DNA of 64,000 nucleotides from Caldifarciminota bacterium (GTDB lineage: Bacteria > Hydrothermota > Tepidihabitantia > B3-TA06): NCBI GenBank assembly GCA_016934635.1, contig JAFGSK010000072.1, positions 31,355 through 95,354 of the forward strand. Direction: 5' to 3'. Positions 34,250-42,619 of the stretch are shown here, piece by piece. The notes under the pieces are model-generated. The model worked only from the letters and a program-made list of their open reading frames with translations. It was not told the DNA's origin and ran no database searches. The stretch's first letter is position 1; every line of letters starts with the position of its first letter. Position numbers and translations under genes: made by a program.

Positions 34250-34277
34250 TTGCGTTCGTCAAGAAAGAGGTTAGAAT
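34250..34277 (+). promoter_or_regulatory. promoter of cassette gene A3
   Basis: TTGCGT (34250-34255), 16 bp, TAGAAT (34272-34277). GGTTTCCATCTCGTCAATCTT upstream is shared with the A2 promoter region. Confidence 0.65.
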
Positions 34278-34310
34278 TTAGAGTAATTAAAACTGGATTA
34301 AGGGGGAAAA

Positions 34311-35048
34311 ATGTCCGGTACCCAAATGATAAAAGACTATGAATCTTCACATGTAGACGCTAGTCGCTTTAGTGGTGATACGAACTTCATTAACAAAGAT
34401 ACCCTTGATAAAGCACTATACTGGCTTGATGGGAGATCGTTTTCGCATGGCGTAACGTATGGCGACCAGCCGGTAGATACTGGTAGTCCGGGCTGGGTGG
34501 GACGTATGTTGGGAAGAATGGCTGAAAGAATAACACTCAAGATAGAGAATGGGAGTAAGAAGGATTGGAAGAGCTATGATGGAAAATCATACGCATGGGA
34601 TATAAAGAACGAAAAGGACAAGGATAAGCTTGGAGGGGTTTCATTTAATCCATCTAAGGATCTCAAACCAATCATATCAATATCGAAACGCTGTACCTCA
34701 AAGGCAGTAATTAGAGCGCTTATCTTCCATGAACTTATCGAAGTTTTTACCAGCGTCACTTATGGTCTTGGATACACGTATGGTACAAATACCAGCTCAC
34801 ACAACACCGCCTACAGTATTGTGAAGATGTTCAACATGGAGGAACAATACGAAAAGGCAATACGGCTTGTAAATCTTGTAAAATGTTATCATGAATTGAA
34901 ATATATTGCAGAGAAGCTCATCGAAAAGCAGAAAGGGACTGGGGTAGGCAATTACGGTTTGTTCACGAACATCATGGATGTTATAAATTGTTTGAAGAAA
35001 GACTTAATCATACCTGGTTACTTTGAGGGTTATGCAATAAATGGATAA
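34311..35048 (+). CDS. cassette protein A3 (HExxE family), probably truncated
   Basis: 245 residues from ATG 34311 behind AAGGGGGAAAA. The core is ISISKRCTSKAVIRALIFHELIEVF, with HExxE at about 144-148, then SHNTAYSIVK and IIPGYFEGY. The TAA at 35046-35048 comes where A1 and A2 continue for 25-35 residues; the downstream frame is homologous to those tails (next entry). So A3 is either a recent nonsense mutant or read through. Confidence 0.7.
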   Translation: MSGTQMIKDYESSHVDASRFSGDTNFINKDTLDKALYWLDGRSFSHGVTYGDQPVDTGSPGWVGRMLGRMAERITLKIENGSKKDWKSYDGKSYAWDIKNEKDKDKLGGVSFNPSKDLKPIISISKRCTSKAVIRALIFHELIEVFTSVTYGLGYTYGTNTSSHNTAYSIVKMFNMEEQYEKAIRLVNLVKCYHELKYIAEKLIEKQKGTGVGNYGLFTNIMDVINCLKKDLIIPGYFEGYAING

Positions 35049-35186
35049 AAGGATACAAATAAATCTAACATAGCCAAATACTTTCAGCAGGCCAAAGAAA
35101 AAGGGATTTCTCTGGATAGGATCACCTTAAAAGGTACCTATATCCTGAAGTGGGATCGCGGGACATTAAGCATTAATCTGCCTTGA
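35049..35186 (+). other. in-frame homologous tail of A3 after its stop
   Basis: The frame stays open to TGA 35184-35186, encoding NKSNIAKYFQQAKEKGISLDR and more. It aligns with the end of A1 (NKDLSSIAYIFDLAKRAG). Homology beyond the stop shows the TAA is a later change or a recoded stop. The tail's last codons overlap the B3 -35 box. Confidence 0.65.
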
Positions 35187-35210
35187 CAACACCCGTTTCC
35201 TCACTATCAT
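35183..35210 (+). promoter_or_regulatory. promoter of cassette gene B3 (leaderless type)
   Basis: TTGACA (35183-35188), 16 bp, TATCAT (35205-35210). GTG 35219 is 9 bases downstream. The first 19 bases are identical to the B2 promoter. Confidence 0.75.
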
Positions 35211-35218
35211 TATCTGTT

Positions 35219-36874
35219 GTGATAAAGCAAGGTTTCAGGGCGCTAAGCGTATTGGTAATCCTCAGCTTTACGGCTTGCAATGAGCCGGAAGGAGCGGTCT
35301 TTGATGTAAATGATACCTTGCCGCTTGTGATGTCTATACCCACCGATACGGGAAGTGAAATAAGATTCAAGTACGTTAAACTTACGGACAGCCTGGTAGT
35401 AACAATCGAGCTGGTTCCAACCCAATCCGGCAGTTTCGATTTGATGCTCTGCCGTTACCCCTACCTGGACCCTGATGACTGTGATACTGTTATATTCCCT
35501 TTTCCTGCTCCAGATACGATGATATGGAACTCCTTTACTTGGCCTCTTCCAGAGGGGTACGGATTTAACGTGGGTGGATTTGGAGGGGGGTATTCAATCA
35601 TCGGAGATTGTGCAAGGTTTCCTAATCACTCGTGGATACTCCTGCCGTTTTCTGTTGGTGATTCATCCGCGATGATCCAGTTAGGCAGTATCAAATGGGA
35701 AAACGAGAATCTTCTCGGAGAACGAGCCCTGTGCAGCTATTACAGGGAATGTCATTACCTGGTTGATGCTCATTCCCGGTATCCTAGAACGGTTGCAAAG
35801 CTAAAAGGAATACCTGTTGATTACAAGTCTCCATACCTACTTCTCTTGACCAGGTATACTAACCAGTTGTCTACTTCGTTTCCTAACTCGATGGTTTACA
35901 AGTCAAGTTATGATAATTCGGAGCTTTTGGTTATCGATATGCAAGAAGCGAGTATAATATCACGGTTTCCTGTAGACCAGAAGGATTCTAAGTGGGAATT
36001 ACGGAAACGAAGTTCTTTAACGGCAGATAACAAGTTGTATTACACGGATGAGGAGTGGGTTTCAAGCAACCGCAGATACTACCTTCCCGGATTAAAAGCT
36101 TTGGTTCCGCGGGAAAGGTTACAAAATTGCTCATTGTGCTCGGGTATTTTCTGGTTTTTGAACGAGCGCATTCGGTTTCTGCGAACGTACGAGATGGAAA
36201 AGAAGAAGGTGAAGATTTGGGATTTGGTTTCCGGTGATACGATTCAAATGGAACTACTGATACCGGATGAAGCACTGTCCTCGTGGCCGAGCAACTTCCA
36301 CGGAGCGGAAGGCGAAATCGTATTTATCTCAGATCCACCTGGTGAAATGTACGGGTCTTTCTTCATCGAGGTGCCGACCATCTTCAATCTCGAAGGCCCG
36401 CCGCTCGAGCTTCGCTGGTTCCGCAGGACGCTGCCCCTCTCCTTTCCCTGGCGCTGGGAGGTTCAATGGACGATGTCAAAGGAAGGGCGCTGGCTCGTAG
36501 CCGACACGCATCTTGAGAAAGGCGATGAGTATAAAGGGACACTGAAGACGAAACCGGGATATACCTACCTTATTCCCACTGAAGAGCTCTCCTATCCTGA
36601 GAGCGAACGCAAGGAACCCAATTTGGTTAAGCTTCCACAGGATATTTACCCTCGTGACTTCCTTCCAGGTGAGGATTGGATTGTCGTAGGCGGCAGGAAT
36701 TTCCCTTTCTTCAGATTGCTTCATATCCCCGATGGCAGGCTCTTTCCCTTAAAAACAGAAGGAGAGGTTTCTTGTCACGATTACTACTTTTCCCCTGACG
36801 GTCGTTATGTTGCCTACACATGTAAGATTGAAGGTAAGGAAGGGTTTTACCTGCAGGTGCGGAAGTTGCCTTAG
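35219..36874 (+). CDS. cassette lipoprotein B3 (PD40-type propeller)
   Basis: 551 residues from GTG 35219; the longer frame starts on the -35 box. The lipobox is FTAC (C18). The mature part begins NEPEGAVFDVNDTLPLVMSIPTDTG. It shares with B1/B2 LPFSVGDSSAMIQLGSI, YLVDAHSRYPRTVAKLKGIPVDYKSPYLLLLTRY and YYFSPDGRYVAYTC..LQVRKLP. It is the largest of the three B proteins. Probably an anchored beta-propeller; function unknown. Confidence 0.75.
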   Translation: MIKQGFRALSVLVILSFTACNEPEGAVFDVNDTLPLVMSIPTDTGSEIRFKYVKLTDSLVVTIELVPTQSGSFDLMLCRYPYLDPDDCDTVIFPFPAPDTMIWNSFTWPLPEGYGFNVGGFGGGYSIIGDCARFPNHSWILLPFSVGDSSAMIQLGSIKWENENLLGERALCSYYRECHYLVDAHSRYPRTVAKLKGIPVDYKSPYLLLLTRYTNQLSTSFPNSMVYKSSYDNSELLVIDMQEASIISRFPVDQKDSKWELRKRSSLTADNKLYYTDEEWVSSNRRYYLPGLKALVPRERLQNCSLCSGIFWFLNERIRFLRTYEMEKKKVKIWDLVSGDTIQMELLIPDEALSSWPSNFHGAEGEIVFISDPPGEMYGSFFIEVPTIFNLEGPPLELRWFRRTLPLSFPWRWEVQWTMSKEGRWLVADTHLEKGDEYKGTLKTKPGYTYLIPTEELSYPESERKEPNLVKLPQDIYPRDFLPGEDWIVVGGRNFPFFRLLHIPDGRLFPLKTEGEVSCHDYYFSPDGRYVAYTCKIEGKEGFYLQVRKLP

Positions 36875-37046
36875 TTTTTCTACCTCTTACATGATGGGAG
36901 TGGACGTCCCCCGGTAATTTTCCACGGGTCAAGTCCGACTTTCGGTGATCGTACTTCAGGTGCGTTACGTGTTATATCCTAGTTTGTCGTGCGCAAGCAC
37001 CGAGTAATCCTAAGAATGCCCCGCAGGGGTACGGGTCCCGGTGAAA

Positions 37047-38492
37047 TTACTTCGTAATCCCATGTGGTGATTTACACTTCCCCCAAAGACCGATGCCTAA
37101 CCTGCACATTACGATGTATGTCCAGATTGCAGATATGATGAACGAACCGATGTCGGCAATCGGGGCGGCAAACCATATCGCCTCTTTACCGACCAGGAAA
37201 GCAAGAAGCAGCAAGGCCGGGATCAGGAGTACGAGTTGTCTTAATATCCCGATGATTGCGGCAGGCAGGGCCTTGCCTATCCCCTGGAAGAAGGTGGCAA
37301 AGATTACCTGGCTTCCGACAAAGGCAACTCCGATGCACGCTATGCGAACTGCATAGGTAGCCAGTTTGACAAAATCCTTGATTTGCTCAGGCGAGGTTGA
37401 CGCTGCGGCTTTGCCCGCCCCGAAAACTTCCTGGAAAAGCACGAACAACTTAACCACCGCTTGAGGGAACAGGAGTCCTATCAGGCCCACCCCAAGGGTG
37501 ATAGCTGTGGATACAACCGCAGCCCTGATTACCGTTTTTCGTACGCGCAAGGGCTTTCCTGCCCCGTAGTTGTATCCGATGATGGGCAAGGCCCCTTGAG
37601 AGATGCCGACGCAGGGCATGAAGCCGTACTGCATCACCCTGAAAAGTATGCCGTAGGTAGCTATGTATTCGTCGCCGAACATGGAAGCGATCCTGATTGA
37701 TACCCCCATGCTTACGCTTCCCACGATACTCATGAGCATGTGCGGTCCGCCTACCGCGTAAATCTGGGCCCACACCTTGAAACGGGGAATGAACTGGGAC
37801 AACTTGATCTTGTATTCGGTGCGTCCGCTGAAAAGGTAACTGAAAACAATAATCGAAGCCAGGCCTCGCGCGGTGATTGTGGCGATTGCCGCGCCCTGTA
37901 CGCCCAGCTTTAAGACGTAGATGAACACCGGATCGAGCGCTATATTGATTACGGCCCCTGTGATCATGGCAATCATGGGCAGGACCGGATTGCCTTCGGC
38001 GCGAATCAGGTTGTTTCCCGTTATGTTGGCAAACATCACCACAGACCCCGATGTGATGACGATCATGTACGAAAATGCGTTACCAATAATATTATCCGAA
38101 GCCCCCATCAGTCTGAGTATCGGATAGCCGAGTGTATTGCCTAAGGCGGCGCCCAATATCCCGAGCAAGACGACGATACCGAGGGTTTGTCCCACAGCGA
38201 TGTTGGCCTCATCAACCTTACCTTCGCCCAGCCGGCGCGAGATAAGCGAAGCCGCGCCTATACCTGTTCCCGCTCCGATAGCTATCATTATCATCTGTAT
38301 GGGGAAAACCACCGTAACAGAAGCTATTGCATCCGGTCCCAGGCCTCCCACAAATATGGTATCCACCAGGTTGTAGGTTGCATTGACCAGCATCCCGATT
38401 ACCCCGGGCATTGAAAACCTCCACAGGAGTTTCCCTATCGACTGGGTGCCCATCAACTCCGAACGTCTGGGGGATGAGTTTGAATTTCTCAC
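37047..38492 (-). CDS. MATE-family efflux transporter
   Basis: 481 residues, about 12 membrane helices. It has MATE signatures: LLWRFSMPGVIGMLVNATYNLVDTIFVGGLGPDAIASVTVVFPI, an arginine/glycine-rich GTGIGAASLISRRLGEG, and the mirrored second half with GISQGALPIIGYNYGAGK. MATE proteins export cationic or organic compounds using a sodium or proton gradient; the substrate is unknown. GTG 38492 lies 9 bases from the -10 box with no Shine-Dalgarno; an internal ATG at 38453 is the alternative start. Confidence 0.93.
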   Translation of the reverse strand: MRNSNSSPRRSELMGTQSIGKLLWRFSMPGVIGMLVNATYNLVDTIFVGGLGPDAIASVTVVFPIQMIMIAIGAGTGIGAASLISRRLGEGKVDEANIAVGQTLGIVVLLGILGAALGNTLGYPILRLMGASDNIIGNAFSYMIVITSGSVVMFANITGNNLIRAEGNPVLPMIAMITGAVINIALDPVFIYVLKLGVQGAAIATITARGLASIIVFSYLFSGRTEYKIKLSQFIPRFKVWAQIYAVGGPHMLMSIVGSVSMGVSIRIASMFGDEYIATYGILFRVMQYGFMPCVGISQGALPIIGYNYGAGKPLRVRKTVIRAAVVSTAITLGVGLIGLLFPQAVVKLFVLFQEVFGAGKAAASTSPEQIKDFVKLATYAVRIACIGVAFVGSQVIFATFFQGIGKALPAAIIGILRQLVLLIPALLLLAFLVGKEAIWFAAPIADIGSFIISAIWTYIVMCRLGIGLWGKCKSPHGITK

Positions 38493-38500
38493 TTGGAACG

Positions 38501-38528
38501 ATTATAAGTGAGATAGATAGGGTGTCAA
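38501..38528 (-). promoter_or_regulatory. promoter of the MATE gene (leaderless type)
   Basis: Minus strand: TTGACA (38528-38523), 16 bp, TATAAT (38506-38501). Confidence 0.75.
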
Positions 38529-38566
38529 TGTGAGAGAAGAAGGGCATAGAGACCTTGCCCCGACGC

Positions 38567-38595
38567 TTGACTTGAATACGACGCATCCGTATATT
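38567..38595 (+). promoter_or_regulatory. promoter of the first TPR-TlpA gene
   Basis: TTGACT (38567-38572), 17 bp, TATATT (38590-38595), followed by a leader with AAAGGAGGAG before ATG 38633. Confidence 0.6.
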
Positions 38596-38632
38596 TACTC
38601 AGATTAATAAACTGCAAAAGAAAGGAGGAGTC

Positions 38633-40216
38633 ATGAAAAGGTGGATGATAGGTATCCTATGCATCGTGCTACTGCTCCCTGCAACAATTCAAGCGGCTCA
38701 CGGTGATGAAGATGAAACCCAGGCAGAGTGCGAGCGCCGAACCATCGCCGCAGCATACCGGCTCAAGTTTGCCATGTACGACGGAGATATCTTCAACTGG
38801 GAAGATTACGTTCGTGTTGCATCGAAGATGTTCAACAACTCACTTGAGAAGTATCCCGAGTCCATGGAACTCAACGAGCGACTACAGGACCTGACCTTTG
38901 ACAGGGTGAAAGACGAGGATATCTCGGAGAGAGAAAGGAAGTCGTTACAAGATTCATTGGATAATCACTACAAAAACCTTTACGAGGAGAATCCGAAATC
39001 AATACTCCACATATACCTTTACTCGAGGACAATCTATGATGGTAAGGAAAATCTCAGATTGGCAGACCAGATGTTAAAGATCGACAAGAACTCATACTGG
39101 GCAAACGAAGCTGCAGGCTGGTCATACGACAGATTGAGGCAGTGCGACAAGGCGGAGAAGTACCTTAAGAGGGCGATCGCGATTGATTCGACCAAGTTTG
39201 ATGCCTACTCAGCTCTTGCAAGGAGTTACTTGGAAAATAAGCGCTACGAAGAAGCCTTTCCCTTAGCTCTAAAAGCATACCGGCTTGCCTTGCATCCTCG
39301 TTTAGGGTCAAATGATTATGGCAACGCCAAGGTTTCAGCAATGGAGCTGAGAGATAAAGAGCTGGATATCCAGATCGAACGAGCCGCACTTCAAAAAATA
39401 ACCCCTGAAGAGGAAGATGCTTTATGGTATTTTCGCTACCGCGCAGAGGAAATTAGCAAGGCTTACCGTATTATAGAGGAACCTGACAGCGTCTACCGAT
39501 ACATTGCCTTGATGGAAACTTGTTGTGAACTTTTAGACCAACCTTGGTCGAAAGCCAGATTGCTTTGCGATAAGGCTTGTTTTGAAGCCTGGCAGGGCAA
39601 TAACGAAGAGGCTCTTGAACTCCTGGAACAAGCAGCTGAACAGGGTTTCAGAGACTATACGTATATAGAAACGAATTCCGATTTGGCTGGTCTTCAAGAA
39701 GAAGGGCGACTTAAGGAGTTGATTATACCAATGAAGGAAACCGCAAAGAAACACGCCCTGTCGAATCCAATTAACGAAACGGCGCCCGACTTCACCCTGG
39801 TATCCACTGATGGGGATACGGTTACTTTATCAGACCTGAAGGGCCGTATCGTTATACTCGATTTCTGGAGTATGTGCTGCGGCAGCGTGGGAGCCTATAC
39901 GATGATGATAGTTGAAAAATACCTAGAAGGGCACCCGGACGAGTTCTATTTCTTCGGGGTCGGTAACGGGATTACCGATCTTGAGGCGTTCAAGGAATTA
40001 TTCAGAGAAGAGTGGAAGATTGAGGCGCCAGTTCTTATCGCTAACCAGGAAGTTTTCGATGAATACGGTATCGAAGGTACACCTTACATACTACTGATCG
40101 ATAAACAGGGCAACAAGACCTACTGCAATATCGGATACGGCAAAAACAAGGTGGGTTATACAAAAAAAATCCACGACATGCTCGACTGGTGGCTCGAGGA
40201 GTTAAAAAAAGAATGA
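38633..40216 (+). CDS. exported TPR-TlpA protein with altered active site
   Basis: 527 residues. A signal peptide (1-22) is followed by tetratricopeptide-like helices over ~35-370, then a TlpA/AhpC-type thioredoxin domain (ETAPDFTLVSTDGDTVTLSDLKG, ILDFWS..., IEGTPYILLIDKQG with cis-Pro). The active site reads W412-S-M-C415-C416-G-S-V419, where the paralogue downstream has WGIGCGPC; the resolving cysteine is lost, with a new cysteine just before the nucleophile. It may no longer cycle a normal disulfide. Periplasmic. It is followed 11 bp later by its paralogue. Confidence 0.85.
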   Translation: MKRWMIGILCIVLLLPATIQAAHGDEDETQAECERRTIAAAYRLKFAMYDGDIFNWEDYVRVASKMFNNSLEKYPESMELNERLQDLTFDRVKDEDISERERKSLQDSLDNHYKNLYEENPKSILHIYLYSRTIYDGKENLRLADQMLKIDKNSYWANEAAGWSYDRLRQCDKAEKYLKRAIAIDSTKFDAYSALARSYLENKRYEEAFPLALKAYRLALHPRLGSNDYGNAKVSAMELRDKELDIQIERAALQKITPEEEDALWYFRYRAEEISKAYRIIEEPDSVYRYIALMETCCELLDQPWSKARLLCDKACFEAWQGNNEEALELLEQAAEQGFRDYTYIETNSDLAGLQEEGRLKELIIPMKETAKKHALSNPINETAPDFTLVSTDGDTVTLSDLKGRIVILDFWSMCCGSVGAYTMMIVEKYLEGHPDEFYFFGVGNGITDLEAFKELFREEWKIEAPVLIANQEVFDEYGIEGTPYILLIDKQGNKTYCNIGYGKNKVGYTKKIHDMLDWWLEELKKE

Positions 40217-40227
40217 CAGGAGGAATA

Positions 40228-41766
40228 ATGATTAGATGGTTTGGTTTAACCCTTTTCCTCTCAATTTCGGTTATACCTTTGAATGGGCAAGAAACCCAGG
40301 AAGAAGTTGAGGCAGAAGTAATAGAAGCTGTATACCATCTACAACAGCTGTTGCGGGCAAGTGTTTTCTTTTCCTGGGATGATTTCATACCAACCGCTGC
40401 GGAAATTGTGAACGAAGCCCTTGAAAAATATCCAGAGTCGGTAAGGCTTCACGAACAATTGCAGGATTTGACGATGCGTATGCTCGCAGATCCCCGGCTG
40501 TATATAGATAAGAAACCTATCCAGGATTCGTTGGTTTCTCATTACGAGGCTCTCTACGAAGAGAATCCAAACAACGCTTCTTACACCTACCTTTTTGGTC
40601 GTGTACTCGACGATACGACCAAGAAACTTGAGCTTGCCGAGATAGCTATCAAGAAGGACAAGAAGTCATACTGGGGTTATATCTTGAAAGGCGATGCCTT
40701 AATCGATCTAAAGCGATACGACGAGGCCGAGGTGACTTTCGAGAAAGCAATAATAATAGACAGCACAAGGTCAGATGCTTACGAGGGTCTGGTTTCAGTT
40801 TACTTTTGTACCCAGAGAAATGAGGAGTCGGTTAAGAATGCTATCAAGGTCTGCGAACTAGCACCTCACCAATACTTGTCACAATACGCCCACTACTTTG
40901 CTCAAAAAGCAGGTGAAAATATTGAAGATAAGAATCTTTTGGTTGAACTTGAGCAAGCTTACTTCCTCAAGCAAGTTACCCAAAAATCGAACGAACTCTA
41001 CACTATTTATAAGGCAGCCAGGGATGTTTACCAGGCGTACCGTGAAATAGATCAGATAGATAGCGTCCGTCTCTATCTTAATTACATGGAGGCCTATGCT
41101 TCACCTTTAGGTTTTGGAGAAATGGTAGATCTTAATCGGGCGGTTCTTGAGGCATCGCTCGGGAACAACGATAAGGCGCTCGGTCTACTTGGGAAGGTCG
41201 CCGAAGCTGGTTATCCGTATTATGGTGCAGTAACCGACTTTCCTGAATTTGATATACTCAAAGACGATCCTCGGATGAAAGAACTCCTGGAACGTATGAA
41301 GGATAACGCCAGGGAAGATTTCCTTGCAGAGCTTACTTCCAAGCCTGCACCAGATTTCACACTTACAACTATCGACGGCGAGGAGGTTAGGCTGTCTGAC
41401 CTTCAGGGCAAAGTAGTGATTCTCGATTTCTGGGGTATCGGTTGCGGGCCCTGCTACCAGATTATGCCAGTACTCGAGCGTTTCTTCAACGACCACAAGG
41501 ATGAACTCTTTATCTACGGTATTGAAAGCTGGAACAATCCAGCTGATAAGATCAAAGAGACACTTGACCAGTTCGGCTGGACATATCCCAACCTCGTAGG
41601 CTCAGATGATGTAAATAAGGCTTACGGTATAACCGGAGTACCCCACATGTTCGTAATCGATCCCGAAGGAAACGTCAGATACGAACACAGAGGCTTTGCT
41701 CCGGGCGAGGGTTTTGCACAGCAGATGTACGACCAGCTCGAATGGCTGCTCGATGATCTGAAGTAA
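40228..41766 (+). CDS. exported TPR-TlpA thioredoxin-fold protein
   Basis: 512 residues from ATG 40228, five bases after AGGAGGA; an earlier frame start at 40189 lies in the preceding gene. A signal peptide ends near NGQ (residue 20). TPR-like repeats are followed by a TlpA-type domain with KPAPDFTLTTIDGEEVRLSDLQGK, the intact C406-G-P-C409, and GVPHMFVIDPEG. The CGPC site predicts thiol-disulfide exchange in the periplasm. It is a tandem duplicate of the gene before; only this copy keeps the canonical site. Confidence 0.87.
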   Translation: MIRWFGLTLFLSISVIPLNGQETQEEVEAEVIEAVYHLQQLLRASVFFSWDDFIPTAAEIVNEALEKYPESVRLHEQLQDLTMRMLADPRLYIDKKPIQDSLVSHYEALYEENPNNASYTYLFGRVLDDTTKKLELAEIAIKKDKKSYWGYILKGDALIDLKRYDEAEVTFEKAIIIDSTRSDAYEGLVSVYFCTQRNEESVKNAIKVCELAPHQYLSQYAHYFAQKAGENIEDKNLLVELEQAYFLKQVTQKSNELYTIYKAARDVYQAYREIDQIDSVRLYLNYMEAYASPLGFGEMVDLNRAVLEASLGNNDKALGLLGKVAEAGYPYYGAVTDFPEFDILKDDPRMKELLERMKDNAREDFLAELTSKPAPDFTLTTIDGEEVRLSDLQGKVVILDFWGIGCGPCYQIMPVLERFFNDHKDELFIYGIESWNNPADKIKETLDQFGWTYPNLVGSDDVNKAYGITGVPHMFVIDPEGNVRYEHRGFAPGEGFAQQMYDQLEWLLDDLK

Positions 41767-41789
41767 AGTCCTACGCCGGACGACAGATA

Positions 41790-41855
41790 TTTTGGGTGTC
41801 TTTTGAGGGTCTTTTGGGTGTCTTTTGGGGGACTTTTGGGTTACTTTTGGGGAGC
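41790..41855. repeat. six tandem 11-bp repeats, G-run array
   Basis: Six units of TTTTGGGNNNC-type, each exactly 11 bp (one reads TTTTGAGGGTC), fill the 91-bp gap between the converging TlpA and methyltransferase genes. The G-runs recur each helical turn and could form a quadruplex on the plus strand. The unit is not a multiple of three and no ORF uses it. Confidence 0.85.
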
Positions 41856-41857
41856 TT

Positions 41858-42592
41858 TTAGATGGGCTTAACGCAGATGAACGTCCGGTAGCTCTGGCCT
41901 TCGTATACCTCATCGCGTTCATGGATTTCGAAACCCGCGGCTTTTAACTTCTTCCTCCAGGTTTCGATAGGAAAGATTCCGCATGTATGTAAGTCGTGTT
42001 CAATTCTCAGCTTACCCGCTTCACGTATCAGGTAGACGAAGGTTGTTTCGTAAGTAGTATCCAGTGGGTCAGGGTCGAAATTGTTCTCGATGTAGGTTAT
42101 CAAGGGTTCTTCGCTGATGGAGTTAAAGACCTTTGTTTCGTTTTGTTTGAAGTTGCCCTTGTAATTCTCCGCGATCGTAATCATCACTCCGCCCGGCCTG
42201 AGATGCTTGCAGGCATTAAGAAAAGTCCTGCCGAGATCCGCCTCAGTTGTAATGTACGCGATACCGTCGTTTATGTAAACGGCATCGAATTCTCTCCCAA
42301 GATCGAAGTCGCGCATGTCGCCCTGGATGTAGGTGCACTCAGGGTTCAGTTTCCTCGCGTTGTCAAGCATTTCCTCACTCAAATCGAGCCCTGTCACCTC
42401 GAAGTGTTTCTTGAGCGTGAAGTCGTTCTTGCCTCCGCCGCAGGTGATGTCAAGAAGGATTTTGGGCTCTATCTTCGAGAATTCACGGAAATATCTTGCC
42501 GCGTCCTCGCTTTCTGGTCTGTATTCCTCAACACTGCCCCAAATGGGCCATATCCAGGCGAGGTCGTTGTACAAACGGTTGGTTCTATCCAT
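41858..42592 (-). CDS. class I SAM-dependent methyltransferase, paralogue 2
   Basis: 244 residues. The Rossmann methyltransferase motifs are I LLDITCGGGKNDFTLKKHFEVTGLDLS, II YIQGDMRDFDLGREFDAVYI and III LRPGGVMITIAEN. The opening NRLYNDLAWIWPIWGSVEEYRPESED is shared with the next copy. The substrate is unknown; the small-molecule methyltransferase type (Methyltransf_25/11) is likely. Cytoplasmic. Downstream of its paralogue with a 27-bp gap and AGGA nine bases before the ATG, so probably the second gene of a pair. Confidence 0.88.
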   Translation of the reverse strand: MDRTNRLYNDLAWIWPIWGSVEEYRPESEDAARYFREFSKIEPKILLDITCGGGKNDFTLKKHFEVTGLDLSEEMLDNARKLNPECTYIQGDMRDFDLGREFDAVYINDGIAYITTEADLGRTFLNACKHLRPGGVMITIAENYKGNFKQNETKVFNSISEEPLITYIENNFDPDPLDTTYETTFVYLIREAGKLRIEHDLHTCGIFPIETWRKKLKAAGFEIHERDEVYEGQSYRTFICVKPI

Positions 42593-42619
42593 GCTTTATC
42601 CTGACTCTCAAGATGTTTT

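Noticed and set aside
35046..35048. Genome-wide recoding of TAA or TAG as sense
   Set aside because: Housekeeping genes end at expected lengths with TAA, TAG and TGA; only two or three genes show in-frame stops.
41790..41855. CRISPR array
   Set aside because: The unit is 11 bp with no spacers of constant length and no cas genes in the window.
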